Below the pieces are notes generated by a model. That model did no database searches. It was not told the origin of the DNA and was given only the letters and a program-made list of their open reading frames with translations. Source: Micromonospora lupini str. Lupac 08 (GTDB taxonomy: Bacteria > Actinomycetota > Actinomycetes > Mycobacteriales > Micromonosporaceae). Taken from it: 64,000 bases of DNA. Location of the stretch: contig NZ_HF570108.1 of assembly GCF_000297395.2 (NCBI RefSeq), positions 4,037,822 through 4,101,821 of the forward strand, written 5' to 3'. Of this stretch, positions 27,339-35,484 are shown piece by piece (position 1 is the stretch's first letter; every line of letters starts with the position of its first letter). The translations under genes were made by a program, and so were the position numbers.

Positions 27339-28031
27339 TCAGGGGGAACCGTCGAGATCAGCGACGGCGCGTAGACCATCACTGTCCCGGATGACAATTT
27401 CGCGGTAACCCGTGCCGATGATTCCGGCCCCACGCAAGCTCCCGAGCGCCTTTTGCACGCTGATCTCTGCGGCTCCACACAGAGTGGCCAGTTCACTCTG
27501 GGTGAGGCGCACGTTGATGACGAGCCCTTCGCAGCTCCGTCGGCCGTACGCCGCAGCAATCTCCCACAGCACGCGCGCCAACCGGACCTTGACCGAATAG
27601 GAGGCGAAGTCCACCCGTCGTCGGTTGGCCCAGCGCAACCTGTCGGCCACGATGCCGGCGACCTCCATGGCGGCGTCCGGATTGGCTCGGAGAAACGCAC
27701 GGAACTCGCTGCGGTGGACGATCCGAACGATCGAAGATCGGCAGGCGGTGACCGTCGCGGTCCTCGGCGTTCCGTTCAGCGCGGAGATCTCGCCGACGAG
27801 ATCGCCGGACATCCGGATCGCCAGCAGCGCCTGTCGGCCGTCGGCCATCTCGACGGTGACCTTGGCGAGTGCATCGTCCAGCAGGATGACGTGCGATTCG
27901 AGAGCACCCTCCCGCAGCACGACCTGGGACTCCTTAACCGAACGACGGATCGCAACGGCCAGAAGACGATCCCTAGCGGTCTTCTCGATTCGGCCGAGGA
28001 ATGTCCCGGGCAACCAAGTGGTGTTGTCCAC
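27339..28031 (-). CDS. Crp/Fnr-family transcriptional regulator with apparently intact cNMP cassette
   Basis: 230 residues; GTG at 28031 has GGAGG 6 nt upstream (an upstream TTG lacks one). The N-terminal cyclic-nucleotide-binding fold contains the phosphate-binding cassette SGDLVGEISALNG followed by TPRTATV, with the Glu and Arg-Thr-Ala that hold the cyclic phosphate and ribose in CRP. A linker helix and a Crp-type winged helix follow (LTQSELATLCGAAEISVQKAL). The stop lies 73 bp downstream of the PycTM-like gene on the same strand, so it is likely co-transcribed with it and could sense the nucleotide made by the nearby cyclase. That link is inference. Confidence 0.85.
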   Translation of the reverse strand: MDNTTWLPGTFLGRIEKTARDRLLAVAIRRSVKESQVVLREGALESHVILLDDALAKVTVEMADGRQALLAIRMSGDLVGEISALNGTPRTATVTACRSSIVRIVHRSEFRAFLRANPDAAMEVAGIVADRLRWANRRRVDFASYSVKVRLARVLWEIAAAYGRRSCEGLVINVRLTQSELATLCGAAEISVQKALGSLRGAGIIGTGYREIVIRDSDGLRAVADLDGSP

Positions 28032-28104
28032 GTACCACCTCCGTCCCGCTTGGAGATCATCCTTCACGTTCCGCTGCAAGATCGCTACCGACGGCAGCCC
28101 CGGT

Positions 28105-28644
28105 TTAGGGCATCAGCCGGGTCGAGAAGGTCGAGAGAAGCATCAGTCCCGCAGCCGACGCCATCGCCACCATGAGCCATGGCATGCTCCGGCGTACTCG
28201 TAGGTGCTTCGCCATAGCGATGCGGGCGAGCACGGTGACGAGGTCCCACACCTCGTCCCTGTGGCGTCTGATCGGCGCCGCAGAAGGGCTTCCCCTTCCT
28301 CGGACGAGGTTCGGAAAGGCGAATCGGTTGGCGGTTCTGGCACCGTCGAGACGAGGTCGAAGCGCCAAGACCAGCAGCCAGGCGGCCGACGCAATACCGA
28401 TGACGAAGAGGATCACCAGAAGCACAGCCAGCAAGACGGTGACCGGGGCTCCTCCAACCACGTGTGGCACGACTTTGTCCACTACTGCGGCGGCCACTCC
28501 ACCCTCGATCGCGAGCAAAGCAAAGGCCTTGGTGTCCGCGTGACGAATCGAGGTCTGGAGCGAGGCTACCGTGGCGAGGCCAACCTGGAGATCACGCCAG
28601 GGATCGAGGTGAGGCTGTCTGGCGGTGCGCCGAGCGTTTCCCAT
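28105..28644 (-). CDS. Pycsar-type transmembrane effector (PycTM/DUF5706-like)
   Basis: 179 residues from ATG 28644. It resembles the PycTM family of Pycsar anti-phage systems: an N-terminal helix with SLQTSIRHADTKAFALLAI (the DTKA element), membrane segments AIEGGVAAAVVDKVV and LLAVLLVILFVIGIASAAWL, a cytoplasmic loop, and a last segment MPWLMVAMASAAGLMLLS. In Pycsar a cyclic pyrimidine nucleotide activates the effector, which damages the inner membrane. A cyclase gene diverges from it 164 bp away, the expected partner. The start is uncertain because no ribosome site stands out; a TTG at 28722 is the alternative. Confidence 0.75.
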   Translation of the reverse strand: MGNARRTARQPHLDPWRDLQVGLATVASLQTSIRHADTKAFALLAIEGGVAAAVVDKVVPHVVGGAPVTVLLAVLLVILFVIGIASAAWLLVLALRPRLDGARTANRFAFPNLVRGRGSPSAAPIRRHRDEVWDLVTVLARIAMAKHLRVRRSMPWLMVAMASAAGLMLLSTFSTRLMP

Positions 28645-28808
28645 GCTCCCAGTGAAGGCTGGCGACCAGACGAATATGGAGTCGAAGTACGTGTTGTCGT
28701 CCACCCGACGGTGTAGCCACAACCCCTATTTCTATGGAATTTCCAGCGCGCCGAGCCGATAGAGATGACGTTGACCAGCTCACCGTCATCACTGGAAGGG
28801 TGGATCGC
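28645..28808. promoter_or_regulatory. Divergent promoter region between PycTM-like and cyclase genes
   Basis: 164 bp between the two chosen starts, visibly AT-richer than most of the window. It should hold both promoters. The Crp/Fnr protein encoded next door is a plausible binder, but I see no clean CRP-like inverted repeat. A ribosome site GGAAGGG at 28794-28800 serves the cyclase start. Confidence 0.5.
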
Positions 28809-29630
28809 GTGCCTGACTTTGCCGATCCGGACCGTCGCATGCTTGTCGCAGTGGATATGGAGCGCTACAGCGGGCGGGACAACATCCTGCAGCATCGGGC
28901 TCAACTGGCCTTTCAGAAGATCATGACGGAAGCGTGTGAGGAACTGGGCTTCGACCGGACCAACTGGCTCATCCAGCAGGGAGGCGATGGAGAACTGGCG
29001 ATCCTGCCCCCTGGAGCGAGCGAGCGGGCCGTGGTGACGCGGCTGACACCAACCGTTGACCGCCTCCTGCGCGAGCACAACCTCGGCCTGGCTCCGGAGG
29101 CGCGGATCCGGCTACGCATCGGCGTCCACGAAGGGTTGGTCCATCTTGACGGCGCGAATGGCTATCCAGGGGACGCGGTCGTGACCGTTTGTCGGTTGGT
29201 CGACTCACCGCAGCTCAAGGACGCGCTGCGACAGTTCGCCGGCGCTGCGGTTGCTCTGATCGTCTCGGACCGGATTCACCAGGACATCGTCCGCCACTAC
29301 CAGGACCTGAGGCCGGAGCATTTTCAGCGGGTGTTGGCGGAGGTCCCGGGGAAGAACTTCGAAGCCGTCGCCTGGATCTACGTGCCCGGTGAGAACATCG
29401 CCGATGCGGTCACGCACGACGGCGAGAGGAGCTTCTCTCCTCGTAATGATCCGAAAGAGAATGGTGGGGGCGCGGGCCGGCGCAGCCGCGTCCCATCTCC
29501 GCAGCCCTCACCTGGCGGACAGACCTTCCAGAACATCACCTCCCACGGGGTCAACGCCTTTGGAAACGGCAACATCATCTCCACATCAGACAGGCCTGAC
29601 GACACGGAGTCATGGCGGTTGAACTCGTGA
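28809..29630 (+). CDS. Class III nucleotide cyclase (Pycsar cyclase-like) with C-terminal amyloid-like motif
   Basis: 273 residues from GTG 28809, preferred over ATG 28734 because GGAAGGG lies 8 nt upstream and the domain begins shortly after. The class III catalytic domain is intact at its metal sites: Asp16 (LVAVDMERYS) and Asp60 (QQGGDGELAIL). The later GDAVVTVCRLV keeps the transition-state Arg but has Val in place of the usual Asn, a change also seen in divergent cyclases. A Gly/Pro-rich linker leads to an Asn/Gly-rich motif GVNAFGNGNII at 247-257. It overlaps the next gene by 19 bp. It probably makes a cyclic nucleotide on phage or stress cues for the divergent PycTM-like effector. Confidence 0.75.
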   Translation: MPDFADPDRRMLVAVDMERYSGRDNILQHRAQLAFQKIMTEACEELGFDRTNWLIQQGGDGELAILPPGASERAVVTRLTPTVDRLLREHNLGLAPEARIRLRIGVHEGLVHLDGANGYPGDAVVTVCRLVDSPQLKDALRQFAGAAVALIVSDRIHQDIVRHYQDLRPEHFQRVLAEVPGKNFEAVAWIYVPGENIADAVTHDGERSFSPRNDPKENGGGAGRRSRVPSPQPSPGGQTFQNITSHGVNAFGNGNIISTSDRPDDTESWRLNS

Positions 29631-31813
29631 ACGGATCGCAGCCCGTAGACGGTACCGCTGTGCCGGGCACCCCCGAGGACGGCAGTGGACGCAAGGCGGT
29701 CGTCCCGCTACAGGTTCCGGCGGACGACCCGTCTGTGCAGATGGGGGCTCACAGCCAATCGGACAGCGGTCAGGAGGAGAACATTCCTCCAGATTCACTC
29801 CGGCTGGACCCACATGTGGGCGAAGAGCTGTACGGCACCAGCTTCGAGGCCAACTACTCCCGCGTTCACGCCCGCGGGGCGAACGCCTTCGGCAACCACA
29901 ACACGATCCACTACATCACTTATCAAGGCCAACCAGCCGCCAAGCCATTCATTCGGGATGCCGTCGAAGTGCCGGACCTCCTCGCGGTCTACACCGGGAC
30001 GGATTCGGACAGCGAGCTGACCGCCTTGCTCGACCAACGCTCCACCGCCTGTCTGACCGGCCGACCCAACACCGGCCGATTCAGCACAGCATGCGCCGCG
30101 CTGGCGCGACGCCACGATGCGAAGCGTGTGCGCGAGGTGCTGCTGCCCGAGGAGATCAAGGCGGAGGCCCTCCATCACGCGGCTGACAGCCTCATGACAG
30201 ATCACGGTTACGTCCTCCGACTGCCCGGCAACGGACATGTCGAGGCAATGCGTGTGCTGGCTGACATCTTCCGGCAACGCTCGGCCAGCCTGCTCCTGAT
30301 TCGGAATGACGAGTCGCGCGCCCGCAACAGGCACAGCGCGGAGGTCCCGCACCGCGGTCCCGACCCGGTGGCTGTGTTCCGCAGACACCTGCAGCACCAG
30401 CTCTGCAATCGTGCGGACCTCAGCGAGGAGGAGAGCGAGCGCCACGTCGAGACTTACCTCCTGCACCCAGATCTCACTGCGTCGATCGAGAGGACGTACA
30501 GGCCCCTCGAGGTGGTGCGGCTCGCGAAGGATGTCGCGAATCGCCATCCCGCTGACCAAGAGGCACTCGCCGACATCATCGGGATGTCCCAGCCGAGCCG
30601 TAGGGCACGCGCAGCCGAAATCCTTCGTTCCGAGGCCACCGGCGGAGATCGACGTCCGCGTCGAGCCGACCAGCACGAAAGAGCCTTCCGCATTGCGTAC
30701 GCCGTCTTCGCCCAGCAACCCCTGCACTACGTCTTCGAGGCCGCGAGCCTGCTGCTCGAGGAGATCGACGGACAGGCCAATCGGCCGGACTGGGGCCGGA
30801 TGGCTTTGCAGCACCCGGTGTCCGAGCTGCTCGGACCACTGGATGTCGACTGGCGGGAGGGCCAAGAGGCCGTGCGGGCACGCGGTGGCGTGTCCCGGTC
30901 GGCATGGCTACGTGACGCCGCCCTGCGTGGCGCCATCATCGACGAAGCGTGGCACGAATTCGACAGCACCAGACCCGCGATACTCAAGTGGCTCGACACC
31001 CTGGTCGCTTTCGACGAAGAGCTGGTGCGCCGCGCGGCCGCCGAGGTGGCGGGGTTGCTCGCCCACCATGACTTCGAGCGGGTCTGCACAGACCTGATAG
31101 ACGGCTGGGCGTCCTCGCCCAAGCCTCGGACCCGTCAAGCCGCAGCCCGGGCGATCGTCGCGGCGGACATGGGCGGCCAGGTGCACCACCTCGTCCGCCG
31201 AAAGGTGCAGGAATGGACCGGCGGTCACCGCAACTACCAGCGGGACGCGGCCGCTCTCGTCTACGCCAGCGGACTCCAGCAACCGGACCTGAGCTGGAGC
31301 CTGGCAGATCTGCGCCGCATCGCAACCGATCGGATGCAGCAGCACACCTCCGCGGTGGCGGAAGGTATCCAGCAGCTCTTCAACCACTTTCCCGACCGCG
31401 TGGACGAGGTCGTCTCCGAGCTGGCGCGGTGGTCGGACGACCGCCAGTTGCGGCGGCACGCCGGCAACGCGCTCCTCAGCCTGACGCAACGGACCGTTGA
31501 CGACCTTCCAAACGCCCCGTTTGACCTGATGACGAAGCTCGCGGCAAGCCAGGTTGACGCCGACGACCTCGCTCGACTTTGGCGTGTGTCGCTGCTCGCC
31601 TCACGCACCTCTCGGCAGGCATGGCCGATCTTCGGCCAGTGGCTGCACAAGGCCGATTCCGATGACACGTTCCGTAAGTCGATCAGTGCGTTGGTGACGG
31701 ACCTGGCGGCCGATCCGGCCCTACGGCGTCGACTGCAGTTCCATCTCGTCCGCCTGACCGAGTTCCAGAGCGGCCTGCCCACGTGGCTCGAGAACGCGAT
31801 GAGGGAGTGGTGA
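29612..31813 (+). CDS. STAND-like protein with degenerate P-loop, HEAT-type repeats and N-terminal amyloid-like motif
   Basis: 733 residues overlapping the cyclase by 19 bp. Residues 1-85 are disordered; GANAFGNHNTI at 89-99 repeats the motif at the cyclase C-terminus. A degenerate nucleotide-binding site follows (CLTGRPNTGRFS, residues 147-158; the Lys of a Walker A is Arg), with a Walker B-like ASLLLIRND. From about residue 450 on the protein is alpha-helical and repeat-like (RRAAAEVAGLLAHHDF, TRQAAARAIVAAD, RRHAGNALLSL), HEAT-type. I infer a sensor or scaffold partner of the cyclase. Only the motif and repeats are seen directly. Confidence 0.65.
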   Translation: MAVELVNGSQPVDGTAVPGTPEDGSGRKAVVPLQVPADDPSVQMGAHSQSDSGQEENIPPDSLRLDPHVGEELYGTSFEANYSRVHARGANAFGNHNTIHYITYQGQPAAKPFIRDAVEVPDLLAVYTGTDSDSELTALLDQRSTACLTGRPNTGRFSTACAALARRHDAKRVREVLLPEEIKAEALHHAADSLMTDHGYVLRLPGNGHVEAMRVLADIFRQRSASLLLIRNDESRARNRHSAEVPHRGPDPVAVFRRHLQHQLCNRADLSEEESERHVETYLLHPDLTASIERTYRPLEVVRLAKDVANRHPADQEALADIIGMSQPSRRARAAEILRSEATGGDRRPRRADQHERAFRIAYAVFAQQPLHYVFEAASLLLEEIDGQANRPDWGRMALQHPVSELLGPLDVDWREGQEAVRARGGVSRSAWLRDAALRGAIIDEAWHEFDSTRPAILKWLDTLVAFDEELVRRAAAEVAGLLAHHDFERVCTDLIDGWASSPKPRTRQAAARAIVAADMGGQVHHLVRRKVQEWTGGHRNYQRDAAALVYASGLQQPDLSWSLADLRRIATDRMQQHTSAVAEGIQQLFNHFPDRVDEVVSELARWSDDRQLRRHAGNALLSLTQRTVDDLPNAPFDLMTKLAASQVDADDLARLWRVSLLASRTSRQAWPIFGQWLHKADSDDTFRKSISALVTDLAADPALRRRLQFHLVRLTEFQSGLPTWLENAMREW

Positions 31814-31814
31814 C

Positions 31815-32696
31815 ATGACAGACACCCCCAGGGCAGGATATCCGCGGACGGCACTCTGGAGTCGATTCGGGGCGTGGTGGCTGAAGCTGTGGCGTCGTCT
31901 GCTCCTTGCACTGCAGGGGCCAGAGCCGATCCCCGCGCCGTTTACGCCACCACCGCCACCCCCGGGGCGGTTGACCGAACGCCGCGACGTCTCGGCGCCG
32001 ATCGTCGTGCCCGCCCGTGGGTACGTCTTCACCTTCCACGTCCGCGCTGCGTTCGTCTGGTCCTCCGAGGGATTAATGCGGGAGACGCTGACCGGCTCGG
32101 CGCAGTACTTCATGCCGTACGCCATTCGCGCGCTGACCCGCCTGGCCGCTGGCCGCGCCCGCAACTTCGCCGCCCACCGGGCAAGGGATTTCGAGGTGGA
32201 GTTGCAGCGGGCGCTGGCCGAAACCACACCGTGGCGTTACGAGCGCGGTGGTGTGCAGGTCACCTGCCAGCCGTATGTGTGGGTTGAGCTCGACGAGAGT
32301 GTCAAACGCGCCATCCGCCCTTACTGGGAACAACTCATCAAGCTCGACTGCGAGTACGACGTCGACGTGAAGCGCGCTCAGTATGCCGATCGCCTCAGCC
32401 GGCAGTGGTTGTCGATTTTGGAGCAGCTGGCAGAGAATCCGGTCGCCGGGGGCGCAGCCAAGATGACCAACGAGAGCCTCGCCGCCGTCGTACAGGAACT
32501 CATTGCTCAGCAGCAGGCCGCTAAGCAGCGACTGGACGACCTGCTCGCCGAGGGCCTGCGTAGCGACGACGCCTACGAAAAGGCAACCTCGTTCGACTAC
32601 CTCTTCGAACGGCTCAAGGCGCAGGGAAGGCCGGCGTCCGCAGAGCAGAGAAAGCAGGCTCGGAAGGGTTCCGCACCCGATCCCGGCAGAACCTGA
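31815..32696 (+). CDS. Unknown protein, paralogue of 18644-19417, linked to the cyclase operon
   Basis: 293 residues, start 1 bp after the preceding stop with GGGAG upstream, so it is co-transcribed with the cyclase. Same layout as the paralogue: a Trp-rich amphipathic segment (AWWLKLWRRLLLALQ), Pro tract, VPARGYVFTFHVRAAFVWSS, VELQRALAETTPWRYERGGV and RLSRQW. A C-terminal coiled-coil extension (LAAVVQELIAQQQAAKQRLD) is absent from the other copy. One in-frame TTA codon (32073-32075) suggests dependence on the rare leucyl-tRNA (bldA type). Function unknown; membrane association is inferred. Confidence 0.7.
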   Translation: MTDTPRAGYPRTALWSRFGAWWLKLWRRLLLALQGPEPIPAPFTPPPPPPGRLTERRDVSAPIVVPARGYVFTFHVRAAFVWSSEGLMRETLTGSAQYFMPYAIRALTRLAAGRARNFAAHRARDFEVELQRALAETTPWRYERGGVQVTCQPYVWVELDESVKRAIRPYWEQLIKLDCEYDVDVKRAQYADRLSRQWLSILEQLAENPVAGGAAKMTNESLAAVVQELIAQQQAAKQRLDDLLAEGLRSDDAYEKATSFDYLFERLKAQGRPASAEQRKQARKGSAPDPGRT

Positions 32697-32835
32697 CAGC
32701 CTGAGCCACGCGCGGACGTTCGGGTGTCCCTGACCCGCTCTCTCGAAGAGGCCGGGCCAGGGGCCAGGAGCCGCCGATCGCTCAGTTATCAGGAGTCCCA
32801 TCGGGGAGGCTAGGTGGCTGGCGGTCGACGTCCAC

Positions 32836-34068
32836 TCAATCTTCCTCGTCGTCCCCGCGCTGGCGGAGCGCCCGCTCGGCAATTCGGCTCGAGAGCTTTC
32901 CCGTCGCCCACTTGGCCCGGCCGAGGGTCTCGTTGCCAAGGCGCCTGGCGGCACCAACGCCGTCTGCTCCGGTCTCGAGCGCCTTGTCCCTCGCCTCCTT
33001 GGCCGCATCGGTCCATCGTCGCGCCTCCGATGACTCTCGAGCGCCCTCGATCCCGAGCCGCCCGTGGAAGTCGACGATGGCAATCGAGACGTGATTGCTC
33101 GACTGCACCACGGCCGGGGAGTCCATTGGATGCATCAATACCTTGGAGTTGGCCTTGCCAGCAGCAGCATCCATGCGGGCCAGCAGGCGCTCGGTGCACC
33201 GTGAGATGAGTTCGAGGCGGTTCTTCCGGGCAGCCTTCAGGCCGAGGCGATGCCCGTCCAACTCACCTGGTGACGCGTCCAGAACCCGGTCGAGTTCAAG
33301 CACGGCGATCGCGTCCTGCAGCTGGAAGCAGCGCGCCAGGACGGCGAGCCACTCCTGCCCTTTGGACTCTGCTTCCTTGGCTGCCTTGGCGAGATCCCCG
33401 ATTGCGGTCTTGCGCTCCAACTTCTCCGCGAGCGCGTCGAGTTGACGCAACGCATACGCCTGGGTTTCCGCGATTGTTGTCGGGGCTCCCTGCACCTTCG
33501 ACCACGTAACCTCCTCGACCCGACCCCTCGCCTCTCGGATGGTCATGGCCTCCTCGATGACGAAGCCGACTCCGATCATGCGGGCCAACACCGCGTCCTT
33601 CTGGGCGCGAAGCACATCGTCGACCTTCTCGTCGATCGTGGCGAGATAATCGGTGATTTCCTTCATGCTCTGCTGCATCGCAACCTGCGCCATAACTCCC
33701 GCAGCACCAGCCAGAATCGCCGGATTGCCCAGCATCGGCGCCTTCGAGATCTGGAGCCATGACTTGATCGAGCCCGGCTGTCCCACCATCGCATGGCTAA
33801 CGCCTGGCGTCTTGCTCTGCATCAGCCCAAACCTCTGGACACGCTGTGCGGACTCCTTGGTCAGTTGCACCCAGCGGCCTGAGTTGGCAGCTACCTCGGC
33901 ACCTGTCTGTGCGGCTGCAGCCCCGGTGCTGAGGACTGATCCGAGCCGTCGCAGTCCGAGATCTTTCGATGGCAGTCCCTCAGAAATGAGGAAGCGATCA
34001 ACAGTCGCCGGATCCCCGATGACCGCCAGACCATCGCCGTCACTGATCAGCTGAATCTCGTTGTCCAT
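32836..34068 (-). CDS. Unknown protein with central hydrophobic helix and coiled coils
   Basis: 410 residues; ATG 34068 has AGGAGC 6 nt upstream. N-terminal beta-prone IQLISDGDGLAVIGDPATVD, a hydrophobic segment (NPAILAGAAGVMAQVAMQQ) followed by ITDYLATIDEKVDDVLRAQK, then long charged helices and a basic C-terminus. It converges on the cyclase operon. Similar proteins are common as uncharacterised accessory genes in actinomycetes. No catalytic motif seen. Confidence 0.65.
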   Translation of the reverse strand: MDNEIQLISDGDGLAVIGDPATVDRFLISEGLPSKDLGLRRLGSVLSTGAAAAQTGAEVAANSGRWVQLTKESAQRVQRFGLMQSKTPGVSHAMVGQPGSIKSWLQISKAPMLGNPAILAGAAGVMAQVAMQQSMKEITDYLATIDEKVDDVLRAQKDAVLARMIGVGFVIEEAMTIREARGRVEEVTWSKVQGAPTTIAETQAYALRQLDALAEKLERKTAIGDLAKAAKEAESKGQEWLAVLARCFQLQDAIAVLELDRVLDASPGELDGHRLGLKAARKNRLELISRCTERLLARMDAAAGKANSKVLMHPMDSPAVVQSSNHVSIAIVDFHGRLGIEGARESSEARRWTDAAKEARDKALETGADGVGAARRLGNETLGRAKWATGKLSSRIAERALRQRGDDEED

Positions 34069-34370
34069 CGTGGGCTCCTGAGGTGCGGGAAGGGTAGACA
34101 GGATTGTCCTTAGCGTTGTTCGCTGCTTCGCTCTGCGGCCACGAGCAGCCATGACCGGCCGCGCCGACGTGAGCCGCCAGTGACTCCGGCGCCTGCTCGC
34201 CAGCCGTTTCGACTAATCCGAGGTTGTGGTTGCCCTCGACGACGGCGATCAGCCGCTCCACGATCGCCCGGCACTCCTCCGACCAGTGTGCCGACGGCGG
34301 GGCGATCAGCGTCGTCCAGGTCTCCGACCTGCTTCTGCAACTCGGACAAGAGCAGGTCTCGGTCGATCAC
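34040..34370 (-). pseudogene. Short gene broken by a frameshift
   Basis: A coding-like start (GTG 34370, VIDRDLLLSELQKQVGDLDD) shifts frame near 34313-34322 into TLIAPPSAHWSEECRAIVER, then LIAVVEGNHNLGLVETAGEQ, ending at 34040 inside the next gene. Both halves look real and their junction is tight, so one small gene has suffered a one-base indel, or the assembly has an error. Family unknown. Confidence 0.4.
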
Positions 34371-34443
34371 GCGCCGACTCTAGTCGTCCTGTGGACGGGA
34401 CGGGGATGCCCAAAAAGGCTCGTGTAGGTAGCTGGACCGTTAC

Positions 34444-34683
34444 CTACGGCTCACGCATCCAGGTCTTCGGGTCGGTCACGAAGATTCCCTTGCCCTGATG
34501 CCGCCGGATCACTCGAAGCGCTTCCAGCCGGACGTAAACCATTTGAATCGTGGATGAACTGACTCCGAAGCGGTCAGACATGTCAGCGATCGAGGGCAGC
34601 TTGTCCCCCGACTTGACCTTCCCGCTGCGCAGGTCCCCGATGATCTCGTCCGAGATCCGGATGTAGTCCGGTGTCTGTGGCAT
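34444..34683 (-). CDS. Short GntR-type winged-helix regulator
   Basis: 79 residues, ATG with AAGGAG 4 nt upstream. It consists of the GntR DNA-binding domain only: YIRISDEIIGDLRSGKVKSG, KLPSIADMSDRFGVSSSTIQ, HQGKGIFVTDP. Lacking an effector-binding domain, it is of the kind often found in mobile or conjugative actinomycete elements. It is divergent from the DivIVA-domain gene and probably controls that interval. Confidence 0.85.
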   Translation of the reverse strand: MPQTPDYIRISDEIIGDLRSGKVKSGDKLPSIADMSDRFGVSSSTIQMVYVRLEALRVIRRHQGKGIFVTDPKTWMREP

Positions 34684-34997
34684 GGCACTCCTTGCGTGGC
34701 ACGCCAATTTGATCACGACACGCACCGGCGAGACAACTATGCGTTGCGGGCGACAACTTAGGCATATATGGTTGATCGCGAGCTGCTCCTCGCGTGGCAA
34801 CGAGTTCGGCTCATCCCCTGGTCGGGGCGGGTGCGTGTGCCCGTCCCGACCCCACCGGACTGCTCTGCTGTCGTACCGCCGAATCGGGCTGCGGCGGCGG
34901 AGCGGGCGGGTCGTCCGCGGCCCCCGCGCGGACGGCCCGCCCTTCCCACCTACCACTGGGACCGTCCGCGCTCCCGCCTGCCCCAGAAAGGACCGAC
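34684..34997. promoter_or_regulatory. Divergent intergenic region with 20-bp-spaced direct repeats
   Basis: 314 bp between the GntR and DivIVA-domain genes. GACAACTA at 34732-34739 and GACAACTT at 34752-34759 are in direct repeat one helical face apart (20 bp), close to an AT-rich CATATATGG at 34763-34771 that may be a -10 region. These are candidate GntR operators. The right half is GC-rich with no other signal that I can name. Confidence 0.4.
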
Positions 34998-35258
34998 GTG
35001 GCTCAGGTGTACGGCTACCCGGCCCGGTTGACGCCGCACGAGGTGCGAACCCGCGCGTTCACCGCGCAACTGCGCGGCGTCGACCCCGATGAGGTACGCG
35101 AATTCCAGGCCCGGGTGGCCGACGAGCTGACCATGCTCAACGAGACGGTACGGCTGCTCAGTCGTGAGAACGACCGGATCGGGCGGGCGCTGCGTGACTG
35201 GCAGATCATGCACGCGCAGGAGTGCCGGCCGCCCCACCACAACTCCGGGCACTGGTGA
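34998..35258 (+). CDS. DivIVA-domain protein, short
   Basis: 86 residues from GTG 34998 with an AAAGGA site. It matches the DivIVA N-terminal pattern: YPARLTPHEVRTRAFTAQL, GVDPDEVREFQARVADEL, then a coiled coil (LLSRENDRIGRALRDWQ). Full-length DivIVA (Wag31) marks poles; this short relative, in an accessory region beside a GntR gene, is more likely element-associated. Confidence 0.8.
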   Translation: MAQVYGYPARLTPHEVRTRAFTAQLRGVDPDEVREFQARVADELTMLNETVRLLSRENDRIGRALRDWQIMHAQECRPPHHNSGHW

Positions 35259-35484
35259 CCGGGCGCCCCTCCCCCGGCGACCTGCTCGCCATCGACGGTC
35301 ACACCTCGGTGCAATTCGGCGGCGACCGCGCGCTCCGGCAGCTGATCTGGTCGAGCAGGATGGTGAGGTGCCGAGGAGCCTGCTCGCACTCCACCCGCAC
35401 CTAATCTCGCCCGCCCTTCGGCACGCCAGCTCCGCACCGACGCCACGTCCTGCTCGGGAGGCCCGCCCATGAAACAGCCTCTCA

